A DNA stretch of 64,000 nucleotides from Halobacillus litoralis (GCF_020524085.2 NZ_CP129016.1:1358001-1422000); one strand, 5' to 3'; shown: positions 26,218-41,287, counted from the stretch's first letter. Numbers and translations: made by a program. The notes: a model not told the origin generated them from the sequence alone.

Positions 26218-28379
26218 ATGCGTTATGGAATGATCTTTTTTTCATGTTTGTTTTTATTGACCGGATTCAGTGCTCCTGAACCGAACGAGGAAGTAACGAT
26301 CATTGTGGAATTGGAGGAGTCACCCGAGAGTTTCTTAAAGGAAATAGAAAGAAGGCTTCCAAGGGTTGAAGTAGTGACGAGTTACGATACTATTTTTTAT
26401 GGTGTCGCCATAAAAGGAACAGCAAAAGAATTGGATAAAGTGGCGAGAATGGAAGCAGTCAAAAACCAGTATCCCGTGCATACTTACGAAGCATTGGAAG
26501 TGGGAGAGGGCGTGTCTTTTTCCACTGAAATGATCAGAAAACAAATGCACCATCCGCAAACAGGGGAGGGTGTGAAGGTCGGAATTATTGATACAGGAAT
26601 CGATTATAACCATCCTGATCTGAAAGAGAATTATAAGGGAGGTTATGACACGGTTGACTTTGACGATGACCCTATGGAAACCGAAGAAGAGGGCGCGACT
26701 ATCCATGGGACGCATGTAGCAGGTGTAGTCGGAGCAGATGGAGAAATGAAGGGGATTGCACCAGATGCTGACCTTTATGCGTACCGGGCGTTAGGGCCTG
26801 GAGGGGTAGGGTCGTCTGTGCAAGTGATTGCAGCTATAGAAGAGGCTGTGAAAGATGAAATGGATGTCATTAACCTTTCTTTAGGAAATGACGTGAATGG
26901 TCCCGATTGGCCAACGACTCATGCCGTGAATAAAGCGATAGAGTTAGGCGTTGTGGTGGTTGTAGCTGCAGGGAATTCTGGTCCCGCTGAATGGACCATA
27001 GGGTCTCCAGCTACATCTTCAGACGCCATCACGGTAGGAGCTTCTGCTTTATCTATGAAAGCTCCCGTCCTGAAAGTCCCGGGTGAAAGGGAGAAGGTTT
27101 TGATCCAAACGATGTCTGGATCTGTTCCGTGGGAGTTATCAAAAAAATATCCGGTCACCTATGCAGGGACAGGGGAAGAAGACTTTGGGAATGTACGTGG
27201 GAATATCGTTTTATTTGAAAGAGGAGGCCTCCCCTTTAGTCATAAAGCTTTAAAAGCTTATCAAAAAGGTGCGGTAGCTGTCTTGATCTACAACAATGAG
27301 GAAGGCAATTTCCAAGGTGGATTAGATGGGGTGAAACTGCCAATTCCTGTAGCTTCTCTTTCAAACAAAGCGGGACGTTGGTTAAAAGAAAAAGTGATTC
27401 AACCAAATCAATGGGTGGAAACATTGGATCTCTCCTTAGGTGACCAAGTAGCACCTTTCAGTTCAAGGGGACCAGTCACGACGAATTGGGAGATCAAACC
27501 TGATATTCTTGCTCCTGGGAGTCGATATATACAGTACAGTACCAGGTGGGTACCAATCTTTACAAGGAACGAGTATGGCTGCCCCTCATGTAGCCGGTAT
27601 GGCAGCCTTGATCAAGGAAGCTCATCCGGATTGGGAGTCCTGCAGAAGTCAAACAGGCGTTGACAAGTACAGCGGATTTGATACTGACTGGTGAGGAACC
27701 TTTTCCACCCACAGAGCAAGGGGCTGGTTATGTAGATATTGATGAAGCATTGAATCCAGCACTACTTATCGAGCAGAGCTCTTTATCATTCGGAAAAATT
27801 GAGGAGCGGCTTTATCGAAAACGATTGCCTTTAACAGTTAGGAATTTAAAGGACGAACCTGTTACGATTTCCATTGAAACACCTGCAATGAAAAGTGGAG
27901 TTACTTGGACGGTGCCAATGTCTGTAGAAATTGCACCCGGACACTCGAAAGAACTTCCTGTTGAACTCCGGGTTTCTGCTGCTTTTGTAGATGATGGTGT
28001 GCATGAAGGTTTTCTGAAACTGCAAGAGGGAAACAAAGTTTATGCCATTCCTTACGTGTATGTGAAAGAAACGTCCAGTTATGAAGTTGTATCAGGGTTT
28101 GAGATGGAAACGTCCTAGCAAAACGATCAGAAAGCTACTTATCGTTTTCACTTAGCTGAAGAAGTGGATGAAATGAGAATTGATCTATACAGGGCAGGTA
28201 CGATGTTGACGGCTGGTACTCTATTAGATGTGAAAGATTTGCAACCTGGACTTGTGGAAGGTGAAGTGGAGATTGACGAAATGAATTTAGATGGGAGTTA
28301 TCTTGCAATCGTAACCGTTGGAATAGATAAAAAAGAATCCATCTACCCGTTCCCTATATATATAGAAGGAAATGGGTGA
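26218..28379 (+). pseudogene. Secreted subtilisin-like (S8) serine protease, disrupted
   Basis: A signal peptide (residues 1-20) and an I9-type propeptide come first. The S8 domain has IDTGIDYNHPDL (Asp), HGTHVAGVVG (His), AAGNSGP (oxyanion Asn) and [12 protein letters not shown] (Ser). A PA-type insert (about 300-390) lies before the Ser motif, as in Vpr-like proteases. The frame breaks twice, at GGGA near 27517-27520 and GGGAG near 27633-27637; removing one base at each restores the protein. A further in-frame TAG at 28116-28118 cuts off the last 87 codons. Repaired length would be about 719 residues. With three lesions it may be a true pseudogene, although the shifts resemble the single-base insertions seen elsewhere. 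Confidence 0.85.
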
Positions 28380-28380
28380 A

Positions 28381-28408
28381 ACGCTGCGCTTGAAAGGCGC
28401 AGCGTTAT
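28381..28408 (+). terminator. Terminator-like hairpin after the protease
   Basis: ACGCTGCGC (28381-28389) pairs with GCGCAGCGT (28397-28405). The following TATTA is a weak T-run. Confidence 0.6.
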
Positions 28409-28598
28409 TAAATGAGCAGACTCTAAAAGAAGGAGGGGAGGTCATATATAGGAAATGGATGTCTTATCGACCTATTAGAAAGTAGAGATAAATTTTGTAT
28501 TGTGTTCCATATATTTGGAGATGGTGAGAACGTTAAGGAAATGTGACGAAAATGTGATCGAAATTTGTCTTTCATTTGTACTTTTGCTCACAAACTCA

Positions 28599-28627
28599 TT
28601 GACATCAAACCACCCCTATTGTATTCT
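28599..28627 (+). promoter_or_regulatory. SigA-type promoter of the ATP synthase operon
   Basis: A consensus TTGACA (28599-28604) and TATTCT (28622-28627) are 17 nt apart, about 85 nt before atpZ. In 28410-28598 I see no gene. Confidence 0.8.
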
Positions 28628-28711
28628 TACATAGGATAGAATGATAAGGTTTTCATAGAAGGTTATTTACAGGATTTCTACATCTCCTACCCTAAAAGTG
28701 AGAGTGTAAAA

Positions 28712-28930
28712 ATGAAACGTTCTAAGTTGCCATTTCATGCTATGGCGCTCACCAGCGCGATCATTTCTCAATTAGCCGGCGGCCCTTTAGCTGGTGTTTT
28801 TATTGGGAAATGGATCGATGGCCTACTATCTACCACACCTACATTCCTGATTATTGGACTTTTCCTCGGTTTAGGGGCAGGTACATATGGGACTATTCAT
28901 TTAGTACGCACGTACTCGGGAGACGATTAA
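28712..28930 (+). CDS. atpZ: AtpZ/AtpI-type small ATP synthase accessory protein
   Basis: 72 residues with two transmembrane helices joined by a short loop (SAIISQLAGGPLAGVFIGKWID, then LIIGLFLGLGAGTYGTIHLV). This is the AtpZ family encoded first in many Bacillaceae atp operons. It has been linked to magnesium or calcium movement or to c-ring assembly; the role is not settled. AAAAGTGAGAGTG is a weak ribosome site. The stop (28930) is followed at once by the next gene (28932). Confidence 0.8.
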   Translation: MKRSKLPFHAMALTSAIISQLAGGPLAGVFIGKWIDGLLSTTPTFLIIGLFLGLGAGTYGTIHLVRTYSGDD

Positions 28931-28931
28931 C

Positions 28932-29312
28932 ATGGAAGACTATCAACAGATGATATCCCGTCAAAGAAAATGGATGTTCTACCTTTTAGCATTTCTCGTT
29001 CTAGGATGGGGGCTTACACCTTGGAAAACGGTTTTTTTAGGCCTTTTATTAGGAACCACGTTAAGCTTTTACAATCTATGGACGATGCAAAGAAAAATAT
29101 CCAAATTGGGCGAACATTCCACGGTCACATCAAAATCTAAGCAACGAAAACCAAATATTGGTACGTTTACACGATTAGCCACAGGCGCATTAGCAGCCGT
29201 TATAGCACTTCAATTCGAAGAACATTTCCACATTATTTCAGTAGTATTGGGCTTAATGACAGCCTACTTTGTCATTTTAATAGACTACCTGTTTAAACAT
29301 GAAACAGAATAG
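28932..29312 (+). CDS. atpI: ATP synthase subunit I
   Basis: 126 residues with four hydrophobic helices (about 15-31, 37-52, 75-92, 97-115), the AtpI pattern. AtpI helps assemble the c-ring. It starts one base after the atpZ stop region and is followed 24 nt later by atpB, so it is translated within the operon. Confidence 0.85.
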   Translation: MEDYQQMISRQRKWMFYLLAFLVLGWGLTPWKTVFLGLLLGTTLSFYNLWTMQRKISKLGEHSTVTSKSKQRKPNIGTFTRLATGALAAVIALQFEEHFHIISVVLGLMTAYFVILIDYLFKHETE

Positions 29313-30059
<747 letters not shown>

Positions 30060-30062
30060 TAA

Positions 30063-30311
<249 letters not shown>

Positions 30312-30325
30312 ACACATGTGAGAGT

Positions 30326-30355
30326 GATGGCGAAGCGATGAATTTCTTCGCCATC
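30326..30355 (+). other. Intercistronic hairpin between atpE and atpF
   Basis: A perfect 10-bp stem, GATGGCGAAG (30326-30335) with CTTCGCCATC (30346-30355), has a 10-nt loop and no T-run. A second weaker hairpin with a GTTTTTG tail follows near 30401-30436. Together they fill the 166-nt gap, the longest between genes of this operon. Confidence 0.6.
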
Positions 30356-30477
30356 TTCTATACATCAGCCAAATACTATTTACCCATTTCTTGAGAATTA
30401 AAACTTCGACTTAAACTTTTAAGCCGGGTTTTTGTTATGTAGAGCCCCTCTAGGGGGTGTTGAAAGGAGTGAGCAAG

Positions 30478-31002
30478 GTGCAAACTTTTACTAATATGTT
30501 CATTCTTGGTGCTGAAGGCGGACTTAATATCGGTGATATGCTAGTTCAGCTGTTTCTTTTCATCGTTCTCTTAGCGTTGCTTAAGAAATTCGCCTGGGGA
30601 CCTTTCATGAATATGATGAAAGAACGTGAAGATTATATCTCAAATGAGATAGACACAGCTGAAAAGAGCCGTGAAGAAGCTCAAAGAATGCAACGTGAAG
30701 CTTCAGAAGAGTTGAAAAAGACAAGACAAGATGCGCAAAAGATTATAGAGGATGCACGTAAAACAGCTTCTCAACAGGAGCAATCCATCATTGAATCTGC
30801 TCGTACGGAAGCAGAACGAATGAAAGATAATGCAAAACAAGAAATTGTTCAAGAGAAAGAAAAAGCAATCCAGTCACTTAAAGATCAGGTTGCTTCCATG
30901 TCTGTGATGATTGCGTCCAAAGTAATTGAGAAAGAGCTATCTAAAGAGGATCAAGACCACCTCATCCAACAATACATTAGCGAAGCGGGAGAAGAACGAT
31001 GA
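30478..31002 (+). CDS. atpF: ATP synthase Fo subunit b
   Basis: 174 residues from GTG 30478 with AAAGGAG 8 nt upstream; a TTG at 30457 is too far upstream. An N-terminal membrane helix (MLVQLFLFIVLLALLKKF, about 21-38) is followed by a long charged coiled coil, the peripheral stator stalk. It overlaps atpH by four bases (ATGA). Confidence 0.94.
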   Translation: MQTFTNMFILGAEGGLNIGDMLVQLFLFIVLLALLKKFAWGPFMNMMKEREDYISNEIDTAEKSREEAQRMQREASEELKKTRQDAQKIIEDARKTASQQEQSIIESARTEAERMKDNAKQEIVQEKEKAIQSLKDQVASMSVMIASKVIEKELSKEDQDHLIQQYISEAGEER

Positions 31003-31544
31003 GTGAAACAGTCGTTGCGAAGCGCTATGCACAAGCCCTTTTTCAACTTGCTCAGGAACGAAAGAAAGTCGAACAAATCGGTGAAGAATTAAGAACAGTA
31101 AGAGAAGTCCTTCGTGGAAATCCTTCTGTGTACACATTTTTAAAGCATCCGAAGATTACAACAGAAGATAAAAAACGTGTATTTTCCAATTCGTTTCAGG
31201 GTATGACAACTGAGGTGTTGAACACGTTGAATCTCATTGTAGATCGTCATAGAGAAGACTTGATTATAGATATGATCAGTGAATTTTTGACTAAAATCGA
31301 TAATCAAAAAGGCATTGCTGAAGCAACCGTTTACTCTGTGCGTGAGCTTTCGGATGACGAAAAGCAGCAAATTTCCAAAACATTTGCTCCAAAGGTAGAA
31401 AAGCAGTCCTTGAACATTACAAACATAATTGATTCATCATTGCTTGGCGGAATTCGCGTCAAGATTGGGAATCGAATTTTCGATGGTTCAGTAAGCGGTA
31501 AATTACACCGCATGGAACGTGAACTAGTATCGAATAAAAGATGA
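30999..31544 (+). CDS. atpH: ATP synthase F1 subunit delta
   Basis: 181 residues. It joins the b stalk to the top of the alpha/beta hexamer. It starts with VVAKRYAQALFQLAQE, the OSCP/delta signature, and ends with the LLGGIRVKIGNRIFDGSVSG block near residue 150. The start overlaps the atpF stop. Confidence 0.95.
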   Translation: MSETVVAKRYAQALFQLAQERKKVEQIGEELRTVREVLRGNPSVYTFLKHPKITTEDKKRVFSNSFQGMTTEVLNTLNLIVDRHREDLIIDMISEFLTKIDNQKGIAEATVYSVRELSDDEKQQISKTFAPKVEKQSLNITNIIDSSLLGGIRVKIGNRIFDGSVSGKLHRMERELVSNKR

Positions 31545-31553
31545 TAGGGGTGA

Positions 31554-33068
<1,515 letters not shown>

Positions 33069-33095
33069 ATGAATCATAGCTAGAAAGGGTGGTGA

Positions 33096-35418
<2,323 letters not shown>

Positions 35419-35445
35419 ACAGGTCTGGTGGATAGAGGGGCTTGA

Positions 35446-35895
<450 letters not shown>

Positions 35896-35924
35896 ACTGC
35901 TTTCTTTATGAGAGCAGTTTTTTT
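35896..35924 (+). terminator. atp operon terminator
   Basis: ACTGCTTTC (35896-35904) pairs with GAGAGCAGT (35910-35918, one mispair), followed by seven T. Confidence 0.88.
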
Positions 35925-36099
35925 GTGAAAAATACATCTTTTTTCGCCGGCGAATTTTAGGTAGTCCCGTCAAAAAGATGTGAAATGTCTATTATTGCCC
36001 GGGAAATGGAGTGGAATATTCCCTCTTTTGTCAGTTTATATTGAACAATTGATGGAGAGGCGAGAGATATCGACATTCCTCAGGGAAGGAGCAGGACCT

Positions 36100-36333
36100 A
36101 TGGAACAATACTTTGCAGAAGAAGCGATCCTTAGCATGACCTCGCATTTGATTTTCATCATCATTACGTGGAGGGTATTGCAGTCGATTAATTTTGATGC
36201 ATTCTTCAGGAAAAACAAAGTCTTTGAGGCAAGAGCTTTACTCATTATCGTCACCATCGCTCTAGGTACAACGGTAAGCAACTTCTTTCTTGATTTTATT
36301 AAGTGGTCAAACAGCCTTATATATCTATTTTAA
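36100..36333 (+). CDS. ywzB: DUF1146 membrane protein (YwzB-like)
   Basis: 77 residues from ATG 36100 with AAGGAGCAGG upstream. Two membrane helices are visible (about 13-27 and 45-68) around a short basic/acidic loop. It occupies the same place as B. subtilis ywzB, after atpC. Function unknown. Confidence 0.8.
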   Translation: MEQYFAEEAILSMTSHLIFIIITWRVLQSINFDAFFRKNKVFEARALLIIVTIALGTTVSNFFLDFIKWSNSLIYLF

Positions 36334-36435
36334 TGACGATAGACAAATGTCTAAAGTTGTTAGGAAATGTATCGTATGAATGTGCTCTTCTCAGGTCAAA
36401 CTTATAGTAAGAAAATGCTTGGGGAGGCATTCAAA

Positions 36436-37143
36436 ATGAAAAGTGTTTTGGCTGGAATAATTGCTCTATTTATTATAGGAACAGGTGCTTATCCACAGGA
36501 AATGACAGGCGCTCAAAGAACCCTCTTAGAGTTTTCGTCATTTGCTGCGGATAAGCAGCTTGAAGTAAGTGGCTGGACGATAACGATGAAGGAAAAGGTG
36601 TCTAGAAAAAAGGCAGACGAATTGAAAAAGGAGATGACAGAGTTCTGGTCTGATCCTGTCGTAACGGAAGAGGTTACGATGAATGCCGAGAAGTACACCG
36701 TCAAAAACAGTCATAAAAACGAACAAATCATCGAAAGTTTTAGTATGATTGTTCCAAAAAATGCTTGGAGCGATGTGGAAGTGGTTTATACCACAGAAGG
36801 ACAGGGAACACCTTCATTAACAAACATCAATCAAACGAACATGAATGAAGTATCTCGTCGATTTTTCACAAAAAATGTCACTAATTTCTCTTGTATTAAG
36901 ACCAAATTTAGTGGTATTATTGATGATGTTTTAGTGTATAAAAAATTCAAACAAGCTTTCGACATAACAACAATAGATGAAATCGACGAAAACGGTTGGA
37001 CGAGCAGGACCGGATACACCCAAAAGTGGGATCAGGCCATTGATGCTGGGGATCGAATGATGAACGTTCAATTCGCAACCCGAACTTTGGGCGGGGAGAC
37101 AAACATCACGATTGGCACACCCATAATAACTGCTGAATATTAA
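36436..37143 (+). CDS. ywmB: YwmB-like secreted protein
   Basis: 235 residues from ATG 36436 with GGGGAGG upstream. An N-terminal signal peptide (SVLAGIIALFIIGTGAYP) is followed by an alpha/beta domain with VSGWTITMKEKVSRKKADEL. This is the YwmB family, described as having a TATA-binding-protein-like fold. The conserved position before murAA supports the call. Function is not established. Confidence 0.8.
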   Translation: MKSVLAGIIALFIIGTGAYPQEMTGAQRTLLEFSSFAADKQLEVSGWTITMKEKVSRKKADELKKEMTEFWSDPVVTEEVTMNAEKYTVKNSHKNEQIIESFSMIVPKNAWSDVEVVYTTEGQGTPSLTNINQTNMNEVSRRFFTKNVTNFSCIKTKFSGIIDDVLVYKKFKQAFDITTIDEIDENGWTSRTGYTQKWDQAIDAGDRMMNVQFATRTLGGETNITIGTPIITAEY

Positions 37144-37177
37144 TAATAGTGAATATGGACGCGGAGGAGAATGAACC

Positions 37178-38489
37178 TTGGAAAAAATCATCGTCCGTGG
37201 TGGGAGGCAGCTGAATGGTACCGTTAAAGCAGAAGGTGCCAAGAATGCCGTACTGCCTGTCATCGCAGCAAGTATTATTGCAAGTGAAGGAAAAAGCGTA
37301 CTGCACGAAGTACCCGCTTTAGCTGATGTATATACGATCAATGAAGTGATCAGACATATGAATGCAGATGTAAATATGGTGGGGAATACAGTCACGGTAG
37401 ATGCTTCTAATGAATTGGAAACAGAAGCACCAATAGAATATGTAAGAAAAATGCGCGCCTCTGTTCTTGTATTGGGACCACTTTTGGCCCGGTATGGCCA
37501 TGCTAAGGTTGCTATGCCAGGAGGATGTGCTATTGGTTCACGTCCAATTGATCAACACTTGAAAGGCTTCGAGGCAATGGGAGCTGAAGTAACCGTTGGA
37601 AACGGTTATGTGGAAGCTGAAGTAAACGGCCGCTTAAAAGGTGCGAAAATTTACTTTGATGTCCCTAGTGTTGGTGCGACAGAAAACGTCATGATGGCTG
37701 CAGCTCTTGCAGAGGGAAGGACAATTCTTGAAAATTGTGCGAAAGAACCGGAAATTGTCGACCTGGCGAACTATTTGAATAAAATGGGCGCAAACATCGT
37801 TGGTGCAGGAACAGAAACGATCCGCATCGAGGGTGTAGAAAAACTTGTTGGTACGACTCATACTATTATCCCAGACCGTATTGAAGCAGGTACATTCATG
37901 GTAGCTGCAGCGATTACTGGTGGGAATGTTCTTGTACAAGGTGCGATGCACGAACATTTACGCCCCCCTTGTATCCAAAATGGAAGAGATGGGCGTGATC
38001 ATTCAAGAAGAAGATAGTGGATTGCGTGTGATCGGGCCTGATATTCTACAAGCAACAGATATTAAAACGATGCCACACCCTGGCTTCCCGACAGACATGC
38101 AATCTCAAATGATGGCTCTGATGTTGAATGCAGCAGGCACGAGCGTCATTACGGAAACCGTTTTTGAAAATCGCTTCATGCATGTCGAAGAATTCCGTCG
38201 TATGAACGCGAATTTGAAAATCGAGGGTCGCAGTGTCATCGTAGAAGGACCATCCTCTTTACAAGGCGCAGAAGTCGCTGCAACCGATCTAAGAGCCGGA
38301 GCAGCGTTGATCCTAGCCGGTTTAGTTGCCGATGGATACACAAGGGTAACGGAACTTAAGCATTTGGATCGCGGATATGTGGATTTTGCTGAGAAATTAG
38401 CTACACTCGGCGCTGATATTGAGCGTGTCAGAGAAGAAGAAGTTTATTCAGAAGATCACGAACCAAGCGAATCAGTATCGACATTATAA
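37178..38489 (+). CDS. murAA: UDP-N-acetylglucosamine 1-carboxyvinyltransferase, with one-base frameshift
   Basis: This is the main MurA by position between ywmB and spo[15 protein letters not shown] gives the substrate motif, and the catalytic Cys is in [15 protein letters not shown]. The frame breaks in a run of six C (37963-37968). With five C the sequence reads [17 protein letters not shown] and continues to 38489. The corrected protein is 436 residues, the normal length. GCGGAGGAGAATGAACC precedes the start TTG. Because MurA activity is essential and both paralogues are broken by one base, an error in the sequence is the simplest reading. Confidence 0.9.
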
Positions 38490-38504
38490 TATATACATCT
38501 TCTT

Positions 38505-38547
38505 AGCTTGCCTGTTTCAATATTTTTGAAATAGGTAAGCTTTTTTA
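38505..38547 (+). terminator. murAA terminator
   Basis: A 15-bp stem with two G-U pairs starts AGCTTGCC (38505) and ends AAGCT, followed by six T. Confidence 0.9.
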
Positions 38548-38616
38548 GTTCTATCATCTTCTATTTCTGGATACATTTTTAGTAGAGGGATTTACTATGT
38601 AACCAGGAGGATGCGG

Positions 38617-39648
38617 ATGAAAATGAAAAAAAACAATGGAGTCGGAATACTTGCTGTATGTGGTTTATTCACAATAATACTTATCCTACCAACGATGATC
38701 GTCGTCCCATTTACGAATTCCGGGGGTACAGAAGAAGTGAAGGAAACTCCACAAACAGAAGAAGTAGCGAGCGTGGAGGACTCTCCATTTGCGGTCAAAG
38801 TATTACGCAGCACGACAAAAGAAATCGAAGAAGTTCCTTTGGAAAGTTATGTTGCTCGAGTCGTAGCTTCTGAAATGCCCGTAAACTTCGAAATGGAGGC
38901 ACTGAAAGCTCAGGCCCTTGCTGCAAGGACTTATATTACCCGTCACTTGGTCCGGGGTGAGAAAGTTTCTCCAGAAGCAGACGTTACTGATACGGTCAGC
39001 CACCAAGTTTATAAAGATGAAGATCAACTGCGAAGCCAATGGAAAGACAATTATGAAGAGAACATGAAAAAAATCACAGAAGCTGTCAACGCGACCAAAG
39101 GTGAAATCATTACGTACGATCAACAGCCTATCACGGCAGCTTTCTTTTCAACGAGCAACGGCTACACTGAAAATGCAGGAGATTATTGGGAGCATGACAT
39201 TCCCTACCTTCAAAGTGTGGAAAGTCCATGGGATCAGGAATCACCTAAATTTGCTGATCAAAAAATCATCACAGTTGCAGAGCTTGAACAGACCTTAGGA
39301 GTAAGCATAGGGACAGGAATAGAGCAGACAACGATGACGAAGACAGAAGGAAACCGAGTAGACGAAGTCCATTTTGGCGACCATACGTTTTCAGGTAGAG
39401 AAATCCGTGAAAAAATCGGGCTCCCATCCAGTGACTTCAGCATCAAGCAAAAAGGGGAACATGTCATCTTCACAACGAAAGGCTATGGCCACGGTGTAGG
39501 AATGAGTCAGTACGGTGCCAACGGTATGGCGAAATCAGGCAAGGATTACAAGGAAATCATCCATCACTATTATCAAGACACAGAAATCGCTCCACTAAGC
39601 ACACAAACGGCATCGTTAACCATTGAAAAAGAAGACCCAGTAAACTAA
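38617..39648 (+). CDS. spoIID: Stage II sporulation protein D
   Basis: 343 residues from ATG 38617, 6 nt after AGGAGG; the ATG at 38611 is too close. An N-terminal membrane anchor (about 8-30) is followed by the SpoIID lytic transglycosylase domain: EVPLESYVARVVASEMP with the catalytic Glu, ALKAQALAARTYITRH, and GYGHGVGMSQYGANGMA. It acts with SpoIIP and SpoIIM in peptidoglycan removal during engulfment. Confidence 0.96.
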   Translation: MKMKKNNGVGILAVCGLFTIILILPTMIVVPFTNSGGTEEVKETPQTEEVASVEDSPFAVKVLRSTTKEIEEVPLESYVARVVASEMPVNFEMEALKAQALAARTYITRHLVRGEKVSPEADVTDTVSHQVYKDEDQLRSQWKDNYEENMKKITEAVNATKGEIITYDQQPITAAFFSTSNGYTENAGDYWEHDIPYLQSVESPWDQESPKFADQKIITVAELEQTLGVSIGTGIEQTTMTKTEGNRVDEVHFGDHTFSGREIREKIGLPSSDFSIKQKGEHVIFTTKGYGHGVGMSQYGANGMAKSGKDYKEIIHHYYQDTEIAPLSTQTASLTIEKEDPVN

Positions 39649-39676
39649 AGAGCTGCCCAAAGCAGCTCTTTTTTTC
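39649..39676 (+). terminator. spoIID terminator
   Basis: AGAGCTGC (39649-39656) pairs with GCAGCTCT (39662-39669), followed by a T-run. Confidence 0.9.
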
Positions 39677-39715
39677 TTTGTTCAAACTTATTGTCTTCAA
39701 CAATATGGCAGGATT

Positions 39716-39928
39716 GTGGAAGACATGATTTCGAGACTTTCCGGGGGTCGTTGCCCGGGTTGAGCGCCAGGGGTGGCTGGGAAGCTACTCGCTTTCCTGT
39801 GGGGGAGTGCCGAGCTTCCTCGGACTTCGTCCTGCGGGATCTCGCCTATCTCCTTTCTTCCACGGGAGTCTCGCAGCCCCCATCCACTCAACAAAAGTCT
39901 CGAAAATGAGTAATCAACAAGCGGGAGC
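39716..39928. repeat. Dispersed palindromic-arm repeat, copy R7 (mosaic)
   Basis: The left end is TGGCAGGATTGTGGAAGAC. Arm A (from about 39772) is joined directly to the last part of arm B (CAGCCCCCATCCACTCAAC). The right end is AACAAGCGGGAGC. There is no middle segment. It starts 40 bp after the spoIID terminator. Confidence 0.85.
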
Positions 39929-40023
39929 GATTCTTGTATAAGCACTCTATAATTTATAAATTTTTTCCTGCTAATGTATATAATCCCAAAGAAGTGTTCA
40001 GAATGGTTTTTGAGGTGATGAAC

Positions 40024-40944
40024 ATGAAAGAAGAAGGTAAGAAAAGCGTGACTAAATTAAAGTTCAAACGCTTGATGCGCAAGAAGTGGTTGTACCCAGC
40101 ATTGTATTTGTCAGTGGCTGCATTAGTGCTTGTCGGAGTGTTCTGGTATCAGCAGGGAGCCAGTGATTTGGAAGACCAAATCGCAGAGCAACCAGATTCC
40201 AAAGTCCAAGATGAGTTTTTGACGGCAGATAATGAGAAAGATACTGTACCGGTCATGGAACATCAGGAAAACTTGGAAATGCCTGTAGCTGATGAAAAGG
40301 CAGCATCCATTGTCACTAAATTCTATGATTACGACGCTTCCGAGCAAGATCAAGAAAGTGCACTGGTCCTATACAACAATAAGTATTACCAAAGTGAAGG
40401 CGTAGACATTACTAGAGAAGATGGAGAAGCTTTCGAAGTGACAGCAGCTCTGTCAGGAACAGTTACAGAAGTTAAAGAAGATCCGCTATACGGCAATGTT
40501 ATTGAAATCACACACGATGAGAACATTTCAACTGTGTATGCTAGTTTAGAAGATGTCGATGTATTAGCAGGATCTGATGTAGCACAAGGTGAAGTTCTTG
40601 GTTCTGCAGGTCGTAACTCCTTCGGTCAAGCGAGTGGTGTTCACGTACACTTTGAAGTACGAAGTGACGGCCAGCCTGTAAACCCTGAAGAGTTTTTCGG
40701 TCAGCCGATGAGTAAGATCATTGAAAATGCCGGAGAAGAAGTTCAGAAAGAAGAAGAAGCTCCAGCTGAAGAGCCACAAGAAGACAGCGAAGAGCCTTCT
40801 GAAGGTACAGAGCAATCTTCTGACGATGCAGAGCAGTCTACGGATGAAGAATTGAATACGGATGAAGATCCAGCTGGTTCTGAAGATGAAGAGCAATCAC
40901 CAGATGAAGATAGTGCCTCTTCCATCTCTACCACACAGACTTAA
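40024..40944 (+). CDS. spoIIQ: Stage II sporulation protein Q (degenerate M23/LytM domain)
   Basis: 306 residues from ATG 40024 (GAGGTGATGAAC upstream). A single membrane helix (about 25-42) is followed by a LytM domain (about 110-225). HVHFEV carries the HxH motif, but the first metal ligand is Ser in YQSEGVDI where active enzymes have His; the same substitution is known in B. subtilis SpoIIQ. It forms the forespore side of the SpoIIQ-SpoIIIAH channel. The last 75 residues are a Glu/Ser/Asp-rich tail, longer and more acidic than usual. Confidence 0.93.
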   Translation: MKEEGKKSVTKLKFKRLMRKKWLYPALYLSVAALVLVGVFWYQQGASDLEDQIAEQPDSKVQDEFLTADNEKDTVPVMEHQENLEMPVADEKAASIVTKFYDYDASEQDQESALVLYNNKYYQSEGVDITREDGEAFEVTAALSGTVTEVKEDPLYGNVIEITHDENISTVYASLEDVDVLAGSDVAQGEVLGSAGRNSFGQASGVHVHFEVRSDGQPVNPEEFFGQPMSKIIENAGEEVQKEEEAPAEEPQEDSEEPSEGTEQSSDDAEQSTDEELNTDEDPAGSEDEEQSPDEDSASSISTTQT

Positions 40945-40972
40945 AAAATGAGGGTTCTGCCCTCATTTTTTT
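40945..40972 (+). terminator. spoIIQ terminator
   Basis: AAAATGAGGG (40945-40954) pairs with CCCTCATTTT (40960-40969), followed by T. Confidence 0.92.
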
Positions 40973-41119
40973 TATTTATAGCGCGGGTAACTGTTTGTTC
41001 GAGCAATGCGTTTAAGCATGTATGAAGCCCTTTATGATACATAAGATGAAGAAATGGTTTTTAATCATATGTACAAAGCATAAATTTACAAGAAATCACA
41101 TCAGCCCATGCATCATCTG

Positions 41120-41148
41120 GCATATCTTAGAACTTTTATTAATACAAT
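41120..41148 (+). promoter_or_regulatory. Candidate SigE promoter of spoIIID
   Basis: GCATATC (41120-41126) and AATACAAT (41141-41148) are 14 nt apart. They fit the SigE pattern, -10 CATACAAT with one mismatch. spoIIID is a known SigE gene. The leader to the GTG is about 130 nt and contains a palindrome, ACCGAGCACTCGGT (41156-41169). Confidence 0.6.
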
Positions 41149-41287
41149 GAGGATAACCGAGCACTCGGTAACATCCAGGGTGATACAGCATGATTTAACT
41201 TCCAGAGTAACCACCCACACAACATAATTGAACCGCTTTCCTAAGAATCCCACCCCCTTGGATAGTCAATCACAGGAGGCGAGTGGA

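Noticed and set aside
39976..40010. SigF promoter of spoIIQ (GTATA near 39976)
   Set aside because: No acceptable SigF -10 follows at the right distance, so I could not support it.
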